In this document: in pieces, positions 44,451 through 54,615 of the stretch
How positions within the stretch are numbered: the stretch's first letter is position 1
Layout of the letters: each line of letters opens with the position of its first letter
Assembly (NCBI RefSeq): GCF_018130245.1
Contig: NZ_JAFCKP010000001.1
Span: 744,001 to 808,000 of the forward strand
Length of the DNA stretch: 64,000 bases
Source of the DNA: Bradyrhizobium sp. SZCCT0231
Lineage (GTDB): Bacteria; Pseudomonadota; Alphaproteobacteria; Rhizobiales; Xanthobacteraceae
Direction of reading: 5' to 3'
Notes under the pieces: generated by a model
Database searches by the model: none
What the model was told of the DNA's origin: nothing
Seen by the model: the letters and a program-made list of their open reading frames with translations, nothing else
Program-made: the position numbers and the translations under genes

Positions 44451-45392
44451 GTGAGTTTTGCGGGCGCGATGGCAGTGGCGATGGCGGTGGATGCCCTTCT
44501 GGGCTGGCCATCGTGGCTGTTCGCGCGGATCGGCCATCCCGTCACCTGGCTCGGCCGGTTGATTGCCGCCATCGACTCCGCCTGGAATCGCGCGTCTGAT
44601 CCGCCGGCATGGCGCCGAGCTGCTGGCGTGGCCGGCGCACTCGTGGTGATTGCGCTCTCCGTCGCGCTCGGCTGGGGGCTTCAATCCTTGCTTCCCGCAG
44701 GCTGGATCGAGATCGTGTTGGCCGGCATCCTGGCCTGGCCGCTGGTGGCGTTGCGCTCGCTGCATGATCATGTGGTTGCTGTCGCGAAGCCGTTGAGCGC
44801 CGGTGATACTGCCGCCGCGCGCGAGGCGGTCTCGCGCATCGTCGGCCGCGATCCCGCGGCGCTCGATGAAGCCGGCATCGCGCGCGCGGCGATCGAGAGC
44901 CTTGCCGAAAATGCCTCCGACGGTATCGTCGCGCCGGTGTTCTGGGGCGCGCTGTTCGGCTTGCCCGGAATCCTCGGCTACAAGGCGATCAACACGCTGG
45001 ACTCCATGATCGGCCATCGCAGCGAACGGCACGAAGCCTTTGGGTGGGCGGCGGCGCGCATCGACGATGTCGCCAATTTCATTCCGGCGCGCCTGACCGG
45101 ATTCCTGTTCGTGCTGCTGGCGCCGCGGCGGTCGGAGGCATTGGCGTGCATGACGCGCGATGCGCGCCGGCATCGTTCGCCGAATGCCGGCTGGCCGGAA
45201 GCGGCGATGGCGGGCGGGCTTGGCGTGCGGCTCAGCGGCCCCCGTATCTATCACAGCAGCATCACGCATGAGCCCTGGCTTAACGAAGGCGCGCGCGATC
45301 CGCGCGCCCCCGACATCGGCGAGGCACTGGCCGTCTACCGTCGCGCCATGCTGTTGCTCGCCGGCCTCCTTGCGGTCCTGGCTTTCGCGTGA
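44451..45392 (+). CDS. cbiB: CbiB (CobD), adenosylcobinamide-phosphate synthase
   Basis: A 313-residue membrane protein that attaches the (R)-1-amino-2-propanol (phosphate) arm to adenosylcobyric acid. It has the N-terminal GHPVTWLGRLIAAID, the central SLAENASDGIVAPVFWGALF and the conserved YKAINTLDSMIGHRSERH, then DDVANFIPARLTG. The GTG at 44451 has gggag at the right distance; the frame is open far upstream in the shadow of cobU. The CobC gene overlaps its stop by four bases. Confidence 0.92.
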   Translation: MSFAGAMAVAMAVDALLGWPSWLFARIGHPVTWLGRLIAAIDSAWNRASDPPAWRRAAGVAGALVVIALSVALGWGLQSLLPAGWIEIVLAGILAWPLVALRSLHDHVVAVAKPLSAGDTAAAREAVSRIVGRDPAALDEAGIARAAIESLAENASDGIVAPVFWGALFGLPGILGYKAINTLDSMIGHRSERHEAFGWAAARIDDVANFIPARLTGFLFVLLAPRRSEALACMTRDARRHRSPNAGWPEAAMAGGLGVRLSGPRIYHSSITHEPWLNEGARDPRAPDIGEALAVYRRAMLLLAGLLAVLAFA

Positions 45393-46369
45393 AAGAACGG
45401 GGCATGCGCGAACATGGTGGAAATCTCGATCTGGCCCGGCAGCGGTTTGGCGGCCGCGCGGAGGATTGGATCGATCTGTCGACCGGCATCAACCGCGTGC
45501 CTTATCCGGTGGGGGAGGTGAGCGCGCACGCGTGGAGCGCGCTGCCGTCGCGTGCCGAGATCGATGCCTTGCATCGTGCGGCGCGGCACGCCTATCGCAC
45601 GAGCGCACCGGTTGTTGCGACGGGCGGTGCCCAGGCCGTCATTCAATTGCTGCCGCAACTCGCGACGCGCGGGCGCGCGCGCATCCTCGCGCCGACCTAC
45701 AATGAATATGCCGGGGTCCTGTCGGCCGCGGGCTGGGATGTCGAGGAGGTTGCGGAGCTCGATGGGCTGGCGGGCGCGGATCTCGCCATCGTCGTCAATC
45801 CCAACAATCCGGATGGCCGGCGTCATACGCCAAAGGACTTGCTGGCATTGCTCCCGTGCGCCGGCCGCCTCGTCATCGACGAGAGCTTTGCGGATACCGA
45901 TCCGCAGCTGTCGCTTGCGTCCGAAGCGGATCGGCCGGGACTATTGGTGCTGCGCTCGTTCGGTAAGTTTTATGGTCTTGCCGGCCTTCGGCTCGGCTTC
46001 GCAATCGGCAATGCCGCCGACATCGCCAAGCTCGCGGCAATGTCAGGTCCGTGGCCGGTCTCGGGGGCGGCGATTGCGATCGGCTGCCAGGCCTTGCGCG
46101 ATGATGCCTGGGCCGAGGCCACGTCGGCGCGGCTCGCCCGCGACTGTGTTCGTCTCGATACCATGGTGCTGTCGCAAGGCTGGCGGCTTATCGGCGGCAC
46201 GCCGCTGTTTCGTCTTTACCAGACACCTGACGCGCTGGCCGCGCAGGAGACGCTCGCACATGGCCACATCTGGTCCCGCGTCTTCGCGCAAGAGCCGACA
46301 TGGCTGCGGCTCGGGCTTCCCGGCAGCGAAGCCGAATGGGCGCGCCTTGCCGAGGTCCTAGCGCGCTAG
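45389..46369 (+). CDS. cobC: CobC, PLP-dependent enzyme (threonine-phosphate decarboxylase type)
   Basis: A 326-residue class I/II aminotransferase-fold protein that supplies the aminopropanol phosphate for the f side chain together with CbiB. The PLP Lys is in [29 protein letters not shown] and VIDESFAD are the cofactor-binding motifs. The N-terminus ([14 protein letters not shown]) is the family hallmark. GTG 45389 overlaps the cbiB stop; ATG 45404 is an alternative. The 3' end overlaps the convergent cobQ by 12 bases, where a perfect palindrome supplies both TAG stops. Confidence 0.9.
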   Translation: MKERGMREHGGNLDLARQRFGGRAEDWIDLSTGINRVPYPVGEVSAHAWSALPSRAEIDALHRAARHAYRTSAPVVATGGAQAVIQLLPQLATRGRARILAPTYNEYAGVLSAAGWDVEEVAELDGLAGADLAIVVNPNNPDGRRHTPKDLLALLPCAGRLVIDESFADTDPQLSLASEADRPGLLVLRSFGKFYGLAGLRLGFAIGNAADIAKLAAMSGPWPVSGAAIAIGCQALRDDAWAEATSARLARDCVRLDTMVLSQGWRLIGGTPLFRLYQTPDALAAQETLAHGHIWSRVFAQEPTWLRLGLPGSEAEWARLAEVLAR

Positions 46370-47806
46370 CGCGAGCAGGCCTTCGACGTCGAGATGGGCT
46401 TCGATGTGATCGGCCAGCGCCTCGAGCGCGCTTTCGACCCTGGCGTGATAGGGCTCATCGCCCGCGGGAATGTCGAGCTTGGCCAAGAACACCTTGCGGA
46501 AATCATCCGACGTGAACAGGCCATGCAGATAGCTGCCTTGCACGCGTCCATCCGGCGAGATCGCGCCTTCCGGCTCGCCATTCAGTATCGCGAATGGGCG
46601 GGCGCAGTCGGGGCCGTCGGTGCGGCCGATATGGATTTCGTAGGCTTCGATCGGCTGCTCGGTGGCCGCATGCACGGCCGCAACCCGCGTCAGCGTCTTC
46701 TGCGGGCTCATCACTGTCTTCACGTCCAGAAGTCCGAGGCCCGGTGTCTCGCCCGCAGGGCCCTCGATGCCATCGGGATCAGCGACGCTGCGCCCGAGCA
46801 TCTGATAGCCGCCGCAGAGGCCGAGCACATGGCCGCCGCGGCGGAGGTGCGCGAGGAGATCGATGTCCCAGCCCTGTGCGCGCAAGAAGGCGAGGTCGCC
46901 GCGGGTGGATTTTGAGCCGGGGATGATGACGAGGCTGACATCGCCGGGAATCGCTTCGCCCGGGCGGACCATCACGAGATCGACGCCCGGCTCGAGCTTG
47001 AGCGGATCAAGATCGTCGAAGTTGGCGATCCGCGAGAGCGCCAGGCAGGCGATCTTGCATTGGCCGGGCTTGCGCGCATCGCTCAGGCCCAGCGCGTCCT
47101 CGGCCGGGAGCTCGCCGGCGCGCGGAAACCAGGGCAGCACGCCAAGGCCGCGCCATTCGGTCTTTTTCTCGATCAGCCTATAACCGTCGTCGAACAGCGT
47201 GGGATCGCCGCGGAACTTGTTGATGACAAAACCCTTGATCATCGCGGCATCGTCGGGATCGATCACCGTCTTGATCCCAACGAGCTGGGCGATGACGCCG
47301 CCGCGGTCGATGTCGCCGACCAGCACGACCGGCACGTTCGCCTTGCGCGCAAAGCCCATATTGGCGATGTCGGCCTTGCGCAGGTTCACCTCGGCCGGAC
47401 TGCCGGCGCCCTCGACCAGCACGAGATCGGCGCGTGCCTTCAGCCGCTCGAAGCTCTCCAGCACCGCGCCCATCAATGATGGCTTCATCGCCGCATAGTC
47501 GCGCGCACGCGCTGTCGCGATCCGCTTGCCGTGAACGATGACCTGCGCGCCGACATCGGTCTCGGGCTTGAGCAGAACCGGGTTCATGTCGGTGTGCGGC
47601 TCGACACCGGCGGCGAGCGCCTGCAGCGCCTGGGCGCGGCCGATCTCGCCGCCGTCGACGGTGACCGCGGCATTGTTCGACATGTTCTGCGGCTTGAACG
47701 GGAGCACGCGCAAGTCCCGCCGGGTGAAGGCGCGCGCGAGGCCGGCGACGATGAGCGATTTGCCCACGTCCGAGCCCGCCCCCTGGATCATCAGCGCGCG
47801 TGCCAT
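46358..47806 (-). CDS. cobQ: CobQ, cobyric acid synthase
   Basis: A 482-residue glutamine amidotransferase that amidates four side chains (b, d, e, g) of adenosylcobyrinic a,c-diamide. The N-terminal dethiobiotin-synthetase-like domain has the P-loop variant GAGSDVGKS and FKPQNMSNN. The C-terminal class-I-like glutaminase has Cys in GLCGGYQML and His in GSYLHGLF. The ATG at 47806 lies five bases after the cobO stop, so the order of transcription is cobO-cobQ. The frame is open upstream only as a shadow of cobO. Confidence 0.95.
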   Translation of the reverse strand: MARALMIQGAGSDVGKSLIVAGLARAFTRRDLRVLPFKPQNMSNNAAVTVDGGEIGRAQALQALAAGVEPHTDMNPVLLKPETDVGAQVIVHGKRIATARARDYAAMKPSLMGAVLESFERLKARADLVLVEGAGSPAEVNLRKADIANMGFARKANVPVVLVGDIDRGGVIAQLVGIKTVIDPDDAAMIKGFVINKFRGDPTLFDDGYRLIEKKTEWRGLGVLPWFPRAGELPAEDALGLSDARKPGQCKIACLALSRIANFDDLDPLKLEPGVDLVMVRPGEAIPGDVSLVIIPGSKSTRGDLAFLRAQGWDIDLLAHLRRGGHVLGLCGGYQMLGRSVADPDGIEGPAGETPGLGLLDVKTVMSPQKTLTRVAAVHAATEQPIEAYEIHIGRTDGPDCARPFAILNGEPEGAISPDGRVQGSYLHGLFTSDDFRKVFLAKLDIPAGDEPYHARVESALEALADHIEAHLDVEGLLALAR

Positions 47807-47811
47807 CGAAT

Positions 47812-48447
47812 TCAGAACTCGACGCCGGCCTGGGCCTTGATGCCGGAGCGGAAGGGGTGCTTGACCAGCGTCATCTCGGTGACGAGGTCGGCGATCTCGA
47901 TCAGCTCGTCCTTGGCGTTGCGCCCGGTGAGGACGACATGCGTCATCGCAGGCTTTTGCGTCGTCAGAAATTCCACCACCTCGGCGATGTCGAGATAGTC
48001 GTAGCGCAGCGCGATGTTGATCTCGTCGAGCACGACCATGCGCAGCCGCTCGTCGAGGATCAGCTCCTTGGCCTTCTCCCAGCCGGCGCGTGCGGCGGCG
48101 ATGTCGCGGGTGCGGTCCTGCGTCTCCCACGTAAAGCCTTCGCCCATGGCATGGAACTGGCAGAGGTCGCCGAAATGGCCGGTGAGCAGCCGCCGCTCGC
48201 CGGTGTCCCAGGCGCCCTTGATGAACTGCACGACCGCGCAGGGCAGGCCATGGGCGACGCAGCGCACGATCATGCCGAAGGCCGAGGAGGATTTTCCCTT
48301 GCCGGCGCCGGTGTGGACGATGATCAGGCCCTTTTCGCCGCTCTTGGTCGCCATGATCTTGTCGCGGGCGGCCTTCTTCTTCGCCATTTTCTGGGCGTGC
48401 CGGGCGTCGGTTTCCTCGGCTGTTCGAGTATCCGGTTCAGGCGTCAT
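47812..48447 (-). CDS. cobO: CobO (BtuR type), cob(I)yrinic acid a,c-diamide adenosyltransferase
   Basis: A 211-residue enzyme that adds the adenosyl group to the reduced corrinoid. It has the nucleotide loop [28 protein letters not shown] and [17 protein letters not shown] charged, Lys-rich N-terminal part ([19 protein letters not shown]) is normal in proteobacterial CobO. The ATG at 48447 (MTPEPDTRT) is chosen because homology ends there; the open frame upstream runs into the antisense of the riboswitch. It is divergent from the riboswitch-led operon. Confidence 0.93.
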   Translation of the reverse strand: MTPEPDTRTAEETDARHAQKMAKKKAARDKIMATKSGEKGLIIVHTGAGKGKSSSAFGMIVRCVAHGLPCAVVQFIKGAWDTGERRLLTGHFGDLCQFHAMGEGFTWETQDRTRDIAAARAGWEKAKELILDERLRMVVLDEINIALRYDYLDIAEVVEFLTTQKPAMTHVVLTGRNAKDELIEIADLVTEMTLVKHPFRSGIKAQAGVEF

Positions 48448-48504
48448 CGGTCCCGGTCCTTCGGCTTGACAAGTGGCGGCCACCGGCAAATGGTGGCCCG
48501 GCGT

Positions 48505-48695
48505 TGGTTCCTGTCCTATGACAGGCGAAGAGGGAATGCGATAGGGTCCGAATCGGCAAGATTTGGGTCCAAAATGCAGCCGCCCCCGCGACCGTGACCG
48601 GAGAGATGCCCGAAGCCACTGATTCCTTTCGGAATCGGGAAGGCGGGGATCGAAGGGCAAGACCCTGCTCCGCAAGCCGGGAGACCTGCCAGCGC
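48505..48695 (+). promoter_or_regulatory. Cobalamin (B12) riboswitch in front of the DUF1636-cobW-cobN operon
   Basis: Conserved pieces occur in order: agagggaatgcg (48529-48540), gcagccgcccccgcgaccgt (48576-48595), gccact (48614-48619), cgggaaggc (48637-48645) and the B12 box aagccgggagacctgcc (48674-48690). They match the aptamer core for adenosylcobalamin. It lies in the 5' leader about 100 bases before the first ATG, on the plus strand. Binding should block expression of the long ring-synthesis operon when B12 is abundant. Confidence 0.9.
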
Positions 48696-48801
48696 GGACG
48701 AGTTTTGGACCGGCGGACGGGGTGTTCCGCGACGGGGAAACGGGCCTTCTGAAGAATGGTCCGTGTGCCTCATCGCCTCCCGCTGTTATCTGGAAGAGGC
48801 G

Positions 48802-49176
48802 ATGACCGTCACACTTCATGTCTGCATCACCTGCCGCGCCGGCCAGACGCTCGGCGAGGGCGAGACGACGCCCGGCAAGCGCCTGCACGGCGCGATTCTC
48901 GACGCCGGCGTGCCCGACGGCGTCAATGTGGTTCCCGTCGAATGCCTCTCGGCCTGCAGCCAGGGCTGCTCGGTCGCGCTCAGCGCGCCCGGCCGCTGGT
49001 CCTATGTCTATGGCCGCCTGTCGGATGCGAACGCGCGTGACGTGGTCGCGGGCGCTGCGGCCTATGCCGCCGCGGCGGACGGAATCGTGCCCTGGCGCAG
49101 CCGGCCGGAAATCTTCCGCAAGCAGTCGCTTGCCCGCATTCCCCCCATCGCCGTCGTGCCGGAGGCCGCCGAATGA
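48802..49176 (+). CDS. DUF1636 family protein, Cys-rich, first gene of the cob operon
   Basis: A 124-residue protein of a family often found beside cobW/cobN in rhizobia; its function is not established. The cysteines C8 and C11 (VCITCRAGQ) and C48, C52, C56 (VECLSACSQGCSVAL) have the spacing of thioredoxin-like [2Fe-2S] ferredoxins. ATG 48802 is chosen for its ribosome site (ggaagagg); the frame is open from 48763. It sits directly after the B12 riboswitch and overlaps cobW by four bases. A metal-handling or electron-transfer role in corrin synthesis is an inference. Confidence 0.8.
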   Translation: MTVTLHVCITCRAGQTLGEGETTPGKRLHGAILDAGVPDGVNVVPVECLSACSQGCSVALSAPGRWSYVYGRLSDANARDVVAGAAAYAAAADGIVPWRSRPEIFRKQSLARIPPIAVVPEAAE

Positions 49177-50207
49177 ACTCGCTCGCAAAAGTCCCTGTGA
49201 CGGTGGTCACCGGTTTTCTCGGCTCCGGCAAGACGACGCTGATCCAGCACCTGCTCAGCAATGCGGGCGGCAAGAAGCTCGCGGTGCTCGTCAACGAATT
49301 CGGCAGCGAGGGCGTGGATGGCGAGATCCTGAAATCCTGCGCCGATGCGAACTGCCCGGAAGAGAACATCGTCGAGCTCGCCAATGGCTGCATCTGCTGC
49401 ACCGTCGCCGACGATTTCATTCCGACCATGCAGCAATTGCTGGCGCGACCGGTGCGGCCCGATCACATCCTGATCGAGACCTCGGGCCTGGCACTGCCCA
49501 AGCCGCTGCTGAAAGCGTTCGACTGGCCGGAGATCCGCTCGCGCATCACGGTCGACGGGGTGATCGCGCTGGCCGATGCCGAGGCTGTCGCCGCCGGCCG
49601 CTTCGCGCCGGATCCGGCGGCTGTCGAAGCGCAGCGCGCGGCGGACGAAAATCTCGACCACGAGACGCCGCTGTCGGAAGTGTTCGAGGACCAGATCGCC
49701 TGCGCCGACATCGTGCTGCTGACCAAGGCGGATCTTGCCGGCAGCGAAGGTATTGAAGCGGCCAAGGCTGTAATTGCCGCCGAGATGCCGCGCCGCGTGC
49801 CGATGCTGCCCGTCACTGACGGCGCGATCGATGCGCGCGTCATCCTCGGGCTTGGCGCGGCCGCCGAGAACGATCTCGCCGCGCGTCCCTCGCATCATGA
49901 CGGCGAGGAGGAGCACGAGCACGACGATTTCGCCTCCGTCGTGATCGATCTTCCTGAGGTGGCGGATATCGATGCGCTGGTCGCTTCCGTGCAGCGTCTG
50001 GCGCGCGAGCAGAACGTGCTGCGCGCCAAGGGCTATATCGCGGTCGCGGGCAAGCCGATGCGTCTGTTGCTGCAGGCGGTCGGCGAGCGCGTACGCCACC
50101 AGTTCGACAGGCCCTGGGGCGCAGGTCTCAGGCAGTCAAAACTCGTCGTGATCGGCGAGCATGGCGATATCGACGAAGCCGCCATCAGGTCGGGACTAGC
50201 CATCTGA
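49173..50207 (+). CDS. cobW: CobW, GTP-dependent cobalt chaperone
   Basis: A 344-residue G3E-family GTPase. It has the P-loop TGFLGSGKTTL, the metal-binding GCICCTV motif and LLTKADLAG as the guanine-recognition motif; the C-terminal CobW domain follows. A His/acid-rich stretch (SHHDGEEEHEHDD) sits between the domains and may bind metal. CobW loads Co2+ for CobN-type chelation. It overlaps the DUF1636 gene (ATGA) and ends one base into cobN (TGATG). Confidence 0.95.
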   Translation: MNSLAKVPVTVVTGFLGSGKTTLIQHLLSNAGGKKLAVLVNEFGSEGVDGEILKSCADANCPEENIVELANGCICCTVADDFIPTMQQLLARPVRPDHILIETSGLALPKPLLKAFDWPEIRSRITVDGVIALADAEAVAAGRFAPDPAAVEAQRAADENLDHETPLSEVFEDQIACADIVLLTKADLAGSEGIEAAKAVIAAEMPRRVPMLPVTDGAIDARVILGLGAAAENDLAARPSHHDGEEEHEHDDFASVVIDLPEVADIDALVASVQRLAREQNVLRAKGYIAVAGKPMRLLLQAVGERVRHQFDRPWGAGLRQSKLVVIGEHGDIDEAAIRSGLAI

Positions 50208-53200
50208 TGCACGTCGTCTTCCGCGAGAGCCGCGGTCTCGAGGAGACCGCGACGCCAAGGGACATCGGCCAGGACCCGGCCGATCTCGTGGTGCTCTCGT
50301 ATTCGGATTCCGATCTTGCCACGTTCGCGGCCGGCTGGCGCCGTGGCCAGGGCAGCCTGCCGTCGCTGCGGCTCGCCAATCTCGCGGAACTCCGTCACCC
50401 GCTCTCGGTCGACACCTATATCGAGCGCACGCTGTCGCAGGCGCGCGGCATCCTGGTGCGCCTGATCGGCGGTGAATCCTACTGGCCGTACGGGCTCGCA
50501 GCCCTGCAACAGCTCGCGAAGGATCGCGGCATTGTGCTGGCCGTGCTGCCGGCCGACGGCCGCGACGACACGCGGCTGGATACGTATTCGACCCTGCCGG
50601 TCTCGACGCTGCGCCGGCTCAAGGTGCTCTGCGACACCGGCGGCCCGGTCGCCGCGCAAGCGGCGATTGCGCAGCTCGCGCTCGCCTCAGGGCTTTATGC
50701 AGGGCCGGTCGTCGGCGAGACGACCGTTCCCGAGATGGGCTTTTACGATCCTGCGCGTGGTGTCATTGCTGCGCCTGCCGGTGCCGAGGAGAAGCCGCGC
50801 GCGCTGGTGACGTTCTACCGCTCCTATCTCACCGCTGCGGACACGGGGCCGGCCGATGCCTTGATCACCGCGCTGCACGAGAAGGGCTTTGATGCGTATG
50901 GTGTCTTCGTCACCTCGCTGAAGAGTGCAGGCGTCGCCGATTGGCTGCGCGCGCAGTTCGCGCAGAATCCTCTCGCGGCGATCGTCAATGCAACGGCGTT
51001 CTCGGCCCTGGGCGATGACGGCACGACGCCGTTCGATGCCGCATCCTGTCCGGTCTTCCAGGTCGCGCTCTCGACGGCGCGGCGCGAGGATTGGGCTGCC
51101 TCGCTGCGCGGCCTCTCGCCCGGCGATCTCGCGATGCATGTCGTGCTGCCCGAGGTCGACGGCCGCCTGTTCGCAGGCGTGGTGAGCTTCAAATCCGCTG
51201 GGATGCGCGATCCCGATCTGCAATTCTCGCATCTGGCGCACAGGCCCGATGCGGAGCGCGTGAATGCCGTCGCCGCGCGTGTCGCGGCCTGGCGGCGTCT
51301 TGCGGAGAAGCCCGCCGCCGAGAAGCGGCTGGCGATCGTGCTCTCGAACTATCCGGGCCGTCCGCACCAGATCGCGCACGCGGTTGGTCTCGATGCGCTG
51401 GCGTCCGTCGAAGCCTTGGCGTCGGATCTGGCGGACGCCGGATTCGATGTTGCGCCGGTCCATGCGCTCGGTGAAGTGCTGCTGAAGCAGAGTTTGACCT
51501 GGAGTGCTGCCGAGTACCGTGCGGCGCTTGCGCGGTTGCCGCAAGTCTTGCAGGACGATCTCGCGCAAGCCTGGGGCGCGGTGGAGGATGATCCGAGCTG
51601 TCGCGATGGCGCGTTCCACTTCGCTGCGATCCAATGCGGCCGGTCCATCATCGCGGTCCAGCCCGAGCGCGGCGATGCGGCCTCGCGCGATGCCGACTAT
51701 CACGATCTCGCCCGCACGCCGCGCCATGCCTATGTCGCATTCTACCTCTGGCTCCGCGGGCAGGCCGTTGATGCCGTCGTGCACATGGGCGCACATGGCA
51801 CGCTGGAATGGCTGCCCGGCAAATCCGTGGCGCTGTCGCAAGCGTGCTGGCCCGAAGCTTTGATCGGCGATCTCCCCGTCATCTATCCCTTCATCGTCAA
51901 CGATCCCGGCGAGGCCGCGCAGGCCAAGCGGCGCATCGGTGCGGTCACGGTCGGCCATCTGCCGCCGCCGCTGGAAACGTCTGCGGTGCCGGAAGGCCTT
52001 CGCCGGCTCGAACGCCTGCTCGATGAATATTCGACCGCCGATGGTCTCGATCCCGCTCGCCGCCAGCGGTTGATCGCGGCGATCCGTGACGAGGCGCGGG
52101 CGGCGGGTCTCGAAGAGGATCTCGGCCTCGATGCATCGGCGGCGCCGGCCGAAGCGATCCCGCGGATTGACCGCTTCGTCTGCGACCTCAAGGAGGGCCA
52201 GTTCGGCGACGGCCTGCATGTGTTCGGCCGCGGCGCCTGCGGCGATGCGGAGCGGGATGCGCTGCGTGCGGCGCTTGCGGGACAGCGCGTTGCGCCGGGA
52301 CCATCGGGCTCGCCGTATCGCGGGCGGCAGGACGTGCTCCCCACCGGGCGTAATCTCTTCGCCGTCGACCCGCGCGCGGTGCCGACGCCGTCGGCACATG
52401 CACAAGGCATCAAGCTCGCCGAAGAGCTGCTCCGCCGCCATTTGCAGGATCACGGCGACTGGCCGAAGGGCCTCGTCGTCGATCTCTGGGGCTCGGCGAC
52501 GATGCGCACCGCGGGCGAGGAGTTTGCGATGGCGCTGCATCTGGCCGGCCTCGCGCCGCGCTGGGATCACGCCTCCGGCCGCGTCACCGGTTACGACATC
52601 ATCGCGCCGGCCGAGCTCGGCCGCCCCCGCATCGACGTCACCCTGCGCGTATCGGGCCTGTTCCGCGATGTCTTCGCGGGGCTGGCGCAATTGTTCGAGG
52701 CCGCCTCCGGGGCGCTCGCGGCGCGCGAGGACGAGGGCGATGAGAATCCGTACCGCCACCGCGGGCCCCGGGTGTTCGCGCCGCGGCCCGGACAATACGG
52801 CGTCGGCCTCTCGGCGATCCCGGATGCCTTCACGCCGGAGACGCGCGAGGCGGCCGGCGAGGCCTGGCTGTCGGCATCGTCCTGGGCGTTCTCGGTGGAT
52901 GGTACAATGCAGCCGGATCGTGCCGGAATCGAACAGCGTCTCGCGTCGGCAGACGCTTTTGTCCATATTCAGGACTTACCCGAAACCGATCTTCTGCTCG
53001 CCGCCGACTATGCCGCACATGAAGCAGGCGTCGCCGCGGCTGCAACTCACCTCGGTGCAGGCGCGCCGTCACTCTATCATCTCGATGCGACACGGCCCAG
53101 CGAGCCGCATGCGCGCACGCTGACGGAGGAGATTTCACGTGTCGTCCGGGCGCGCGCGGCCAATCCGGCCTGGATCGCCGGCATGATGCGGCATGGCTTT

Positions 53201-53455
53201 CGCGGCGCCGCCGAGATCACCGCGACGCTGGAGCACATGGCTGCCTTCGCGCATCTTGCGGGCGCCGTGCCGCCGCATCTGTTCGACCTCTATTACGATG
53301 CAACGCTCGGCAACGACGACGTTCGCGCCTTCATGGCGCGCGAAAATCCGGCGGCGCTCGCCGCGATGGAAACCTGCTTTGCGCGCCTGCATGATGCGGC
53401 GCTGTGGCAAACGCGGCGCAATTCGATCGCCGCTGCGCTGAAGGAGGCGTCATGA
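50207..53455 (+). CDS. cobN: CobN, cobaltochelatase large subunit
   Basis: A 1082-residue protein, at the short end for the family (1275 in Pseudomonas denitrificans). It is the catalytic subunit that inserts Co2+ into hydrogenobyrinic a,c-diamide together with the AAA subunits CobS and CobT, which are not in this window. Family segments are RLIGGESYWPYGLAALQQLA, HMGAHGTLEWLPGKSVALSQ and VIYPFIVNDPGEAAQAKRR. It starts with ATG 50207 sharing a base with the cobW stop. Long antisense open frames are codon-bias shadows. Confidence 0.95.
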   Translation: MHVVFRESRGLEETATPRDIGQDPADLVVLSYSDSDLATFAAGWRRGQGSLPSLRLANLAELRHPLSVDTYIERTLSQARGILVRLIGGESYWPYGLAALQQLAKDRGIVLAVLPADGRDDTRLDTYSTLPVSTLRRLKVLCDTGGPVAAQAAIAQLALASGLYAGPVVGETTVPEMGFYDPARGVIAAPAGAEEKPRALVTFYRSYLTAADTGPADALITALHEKGFDAYGVFVTSLKSAGVADWLRAQFAQNPLAAIVNATAFSALGDDGTTPFDAASCPVFQVALSTARREDWAASLRGLSPGDLAMHVVLPEVDGRLFAGVVSFKSAGMRDPDLQFSHLAHRPDAERVNAVAARVAAWRRLAEKPAAEKRLAIVLSNYPGRPHQIAHAVGLDALASVEALASDLADAGFDVAPVHALGEVLLKQSLTWSAAEYRAALARLPQVLQDDLAQAWGAVEDDPSCRDGAFHFAAIQCGRSIIAVQPERGDAASRDADYHDLARTPRHAYVAFYLWLRGQAVDAVVHMGAHGTLEWLPGKSVALSQACWPEALIGDLPVIYPFIVNDPGEAAQAKRRIGAVTVGHLPPPLETSAVPEGLRRLERLLDEYSTADGLDPARRQRLIAAIRDEARAAGLEEDLGLDASAAPAEAIPRIDRFVCDLKEGQFGDGLHVFGRGACGDAERDALRAALAGQRVAPGPSGSPYRGRQDVLPTGRNLFAVDPRAVPTPSAHAQGIKLAEELLRRHLQDHGDWPKGLVVDLWGSATMRTAGEEFAMALHLAGLAPRWDHASGRVTGYDIIAPAELGRPRIDVTLRVSGLFRDVFAGLAQLFEAASGALAAREDEGDENPYRHRGPRVFAPRPGQYGVGLSAIPDAFTPETREAAGEAWLSASSWAFSVDGTMQPDRAGIEQRLASADAFVHIQDLPETDLLLAADYAAHEAGVAAAATHLGAGAPSLYHLDATRPSEPHARTLTEEISRVVRARAANPAWIAGMMRHGFRGAAEITATLEHMAAFAHLAGAVPPHLFDLYYDATLGNDDVRAFMARENPAALAAMETCFARLHDAALWQTRRNSIAAALKEAS

Positions 53456-54615
53456 GCGCTTCCGCAGTCAAGGGCTGGTGTCCCGGCGCGCTGCGGCCGA
53501 TGCAATCGGGCGATGGGCTCGTGGTGCGCGTGCGTCCGTTTGGCGGGCGCCTTGAAGCACCGCAAATCTCCGGGATTGCGGAGCTGGCCGAGCGCTTCGG
53601 CAACGGTCTGATCGACGTCACGAGCCGCGCCAATCTCCAGATCAGGGGCGTCAAGGAGGATGGCCATCGGCCGTTGCTCGACGGCCTCGCGCGACTGGCA
53701 CTGCTCGACCCCGACGCCGATATCGAAGCCAGGCGCAACATCCTGGTGACGCCGTTCTGGAGCAACGGCGACGAAACGCAGTCGCTCGCCGCGGAGCTCG
53801 AGGAGGCGCTCGCCGATTCCGGCCTCGCGCTTCCCACCAAATTCGGCTTCGCCATCGATGATGGACGGTCGCGCGTTCTGGCCGGCGATTCCGCCGACAT
53901 CCGCATCGAGCGCGACGGCTCGGGCCGTCTCCTGGTGCGGGCCGACGGCGCAAGGCTCGGCCGCTCCGTCGCGCGCGGACAGGCCGTGAGCGCGGCGCTG
54001 GCGCTCGCAAGCTGGTTCATCGTCTCAGGTGGCGCGAGGGGCGGGCGAGGGCGCATGGCAGCCCACATCGCGTCCGGCGCGGCGTTGCCTCAATCGCTGC
54101 GCGGCGAGACCGAGCCGGCGCCCGTGATGGCCGCGGCGCGGCCCGGACACTATCCGCAAGGCGCGATGGTCGGCGTCGCGTTCGGGCAGATGCTGCACGC
54201 GACGCTCCATCAGTTCTCCGGTTGCGGACATGCGCTGCGCATGACGCCCTGGCGGATGGTGCTCAGCGAGGGCAAGCGCGAGATGCCGAGTGGTGCGGGC
54301 CTCATCACCAAGCCACATGATCCGGCGCTGCGCGTCATCGCCTGCAGCGGCGCGCCGCGCTGCCGGGAGGCCCATGCCGATACGCGCGCGCTCGCAGCAG
54401 CGCTCGCGCCGCGCATTGCCGCCGATGCACGGCTCCACGTCTCCGGCTGCGGCAAGGGCTGCGCCCATTCCGGCACGGCTGCGGTCACGCTGATTGCGAC
54501 GCGAGCCGGGTTCGATCTCGTCCGCGACGGCTCGACCCGCGACGCGCCGGTCCTGCGCGGACTGAGCAGTGCCGACATCGTCAGCGATCCCTCCATCCTG
54601 GTCGGAGGGAACTGA
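53452..54615 (+). CDS. cobG: CobG, precorrin-3B synthase
   Basis: A 387-residue sulfite/nitrite-reductase-fold monooxygenase that hydroxylates precorrin-3A with O2 and forms the lactone of precorrin-3B. The iron-sulfur ligands are in ACSGAPRCREAH (C-x5-C) and VSGCGKGCAHSG (C-x3-C). It marks the pathway as the aerobic one. The ATG at 53452 has aaggaggcg upstream and overlaps the cobN stop by four bases. Confidence 0.93.
   Translation: MSASAVKGWCPGALRPMQSGDGLVVRVRPFGGRLEAPQISGIAELAERFGNGLIDVTSRANLQIRGVKEDGHRPLLDGLARLALLDPDADIEARRNILVTPFWSNGDETQSLAAELEEALADSGLALPTKFGFAIDDGRSRVLAGDSADIRIERDGSGRLLVRADGARLGRSVARGQAVSAALALASWFIVSGGARGGRGRMAAHIASGAALPQSLRGETEPAPVMAAARPGHYPQGAMVGVAFGQMLHATLHQFSGCGHALRMTPWRMVLSEGKREMPSGAGLITKPHDPALRVIACSGAPRCREAHADTRALAAALAPRIAADARLHVSGCGKGCAHSGTAAVTLIATRAGFDLVRDGSTRDAPVLRGLSSADIVSDPSILVGGN

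Noticed and set aside
50687-52966. 759-codon minus-strand open frame opposite cobN
   Set aside because: Arg/His-rich shadow of cobN; conserved CobN segments are on the plus strand through the same region.
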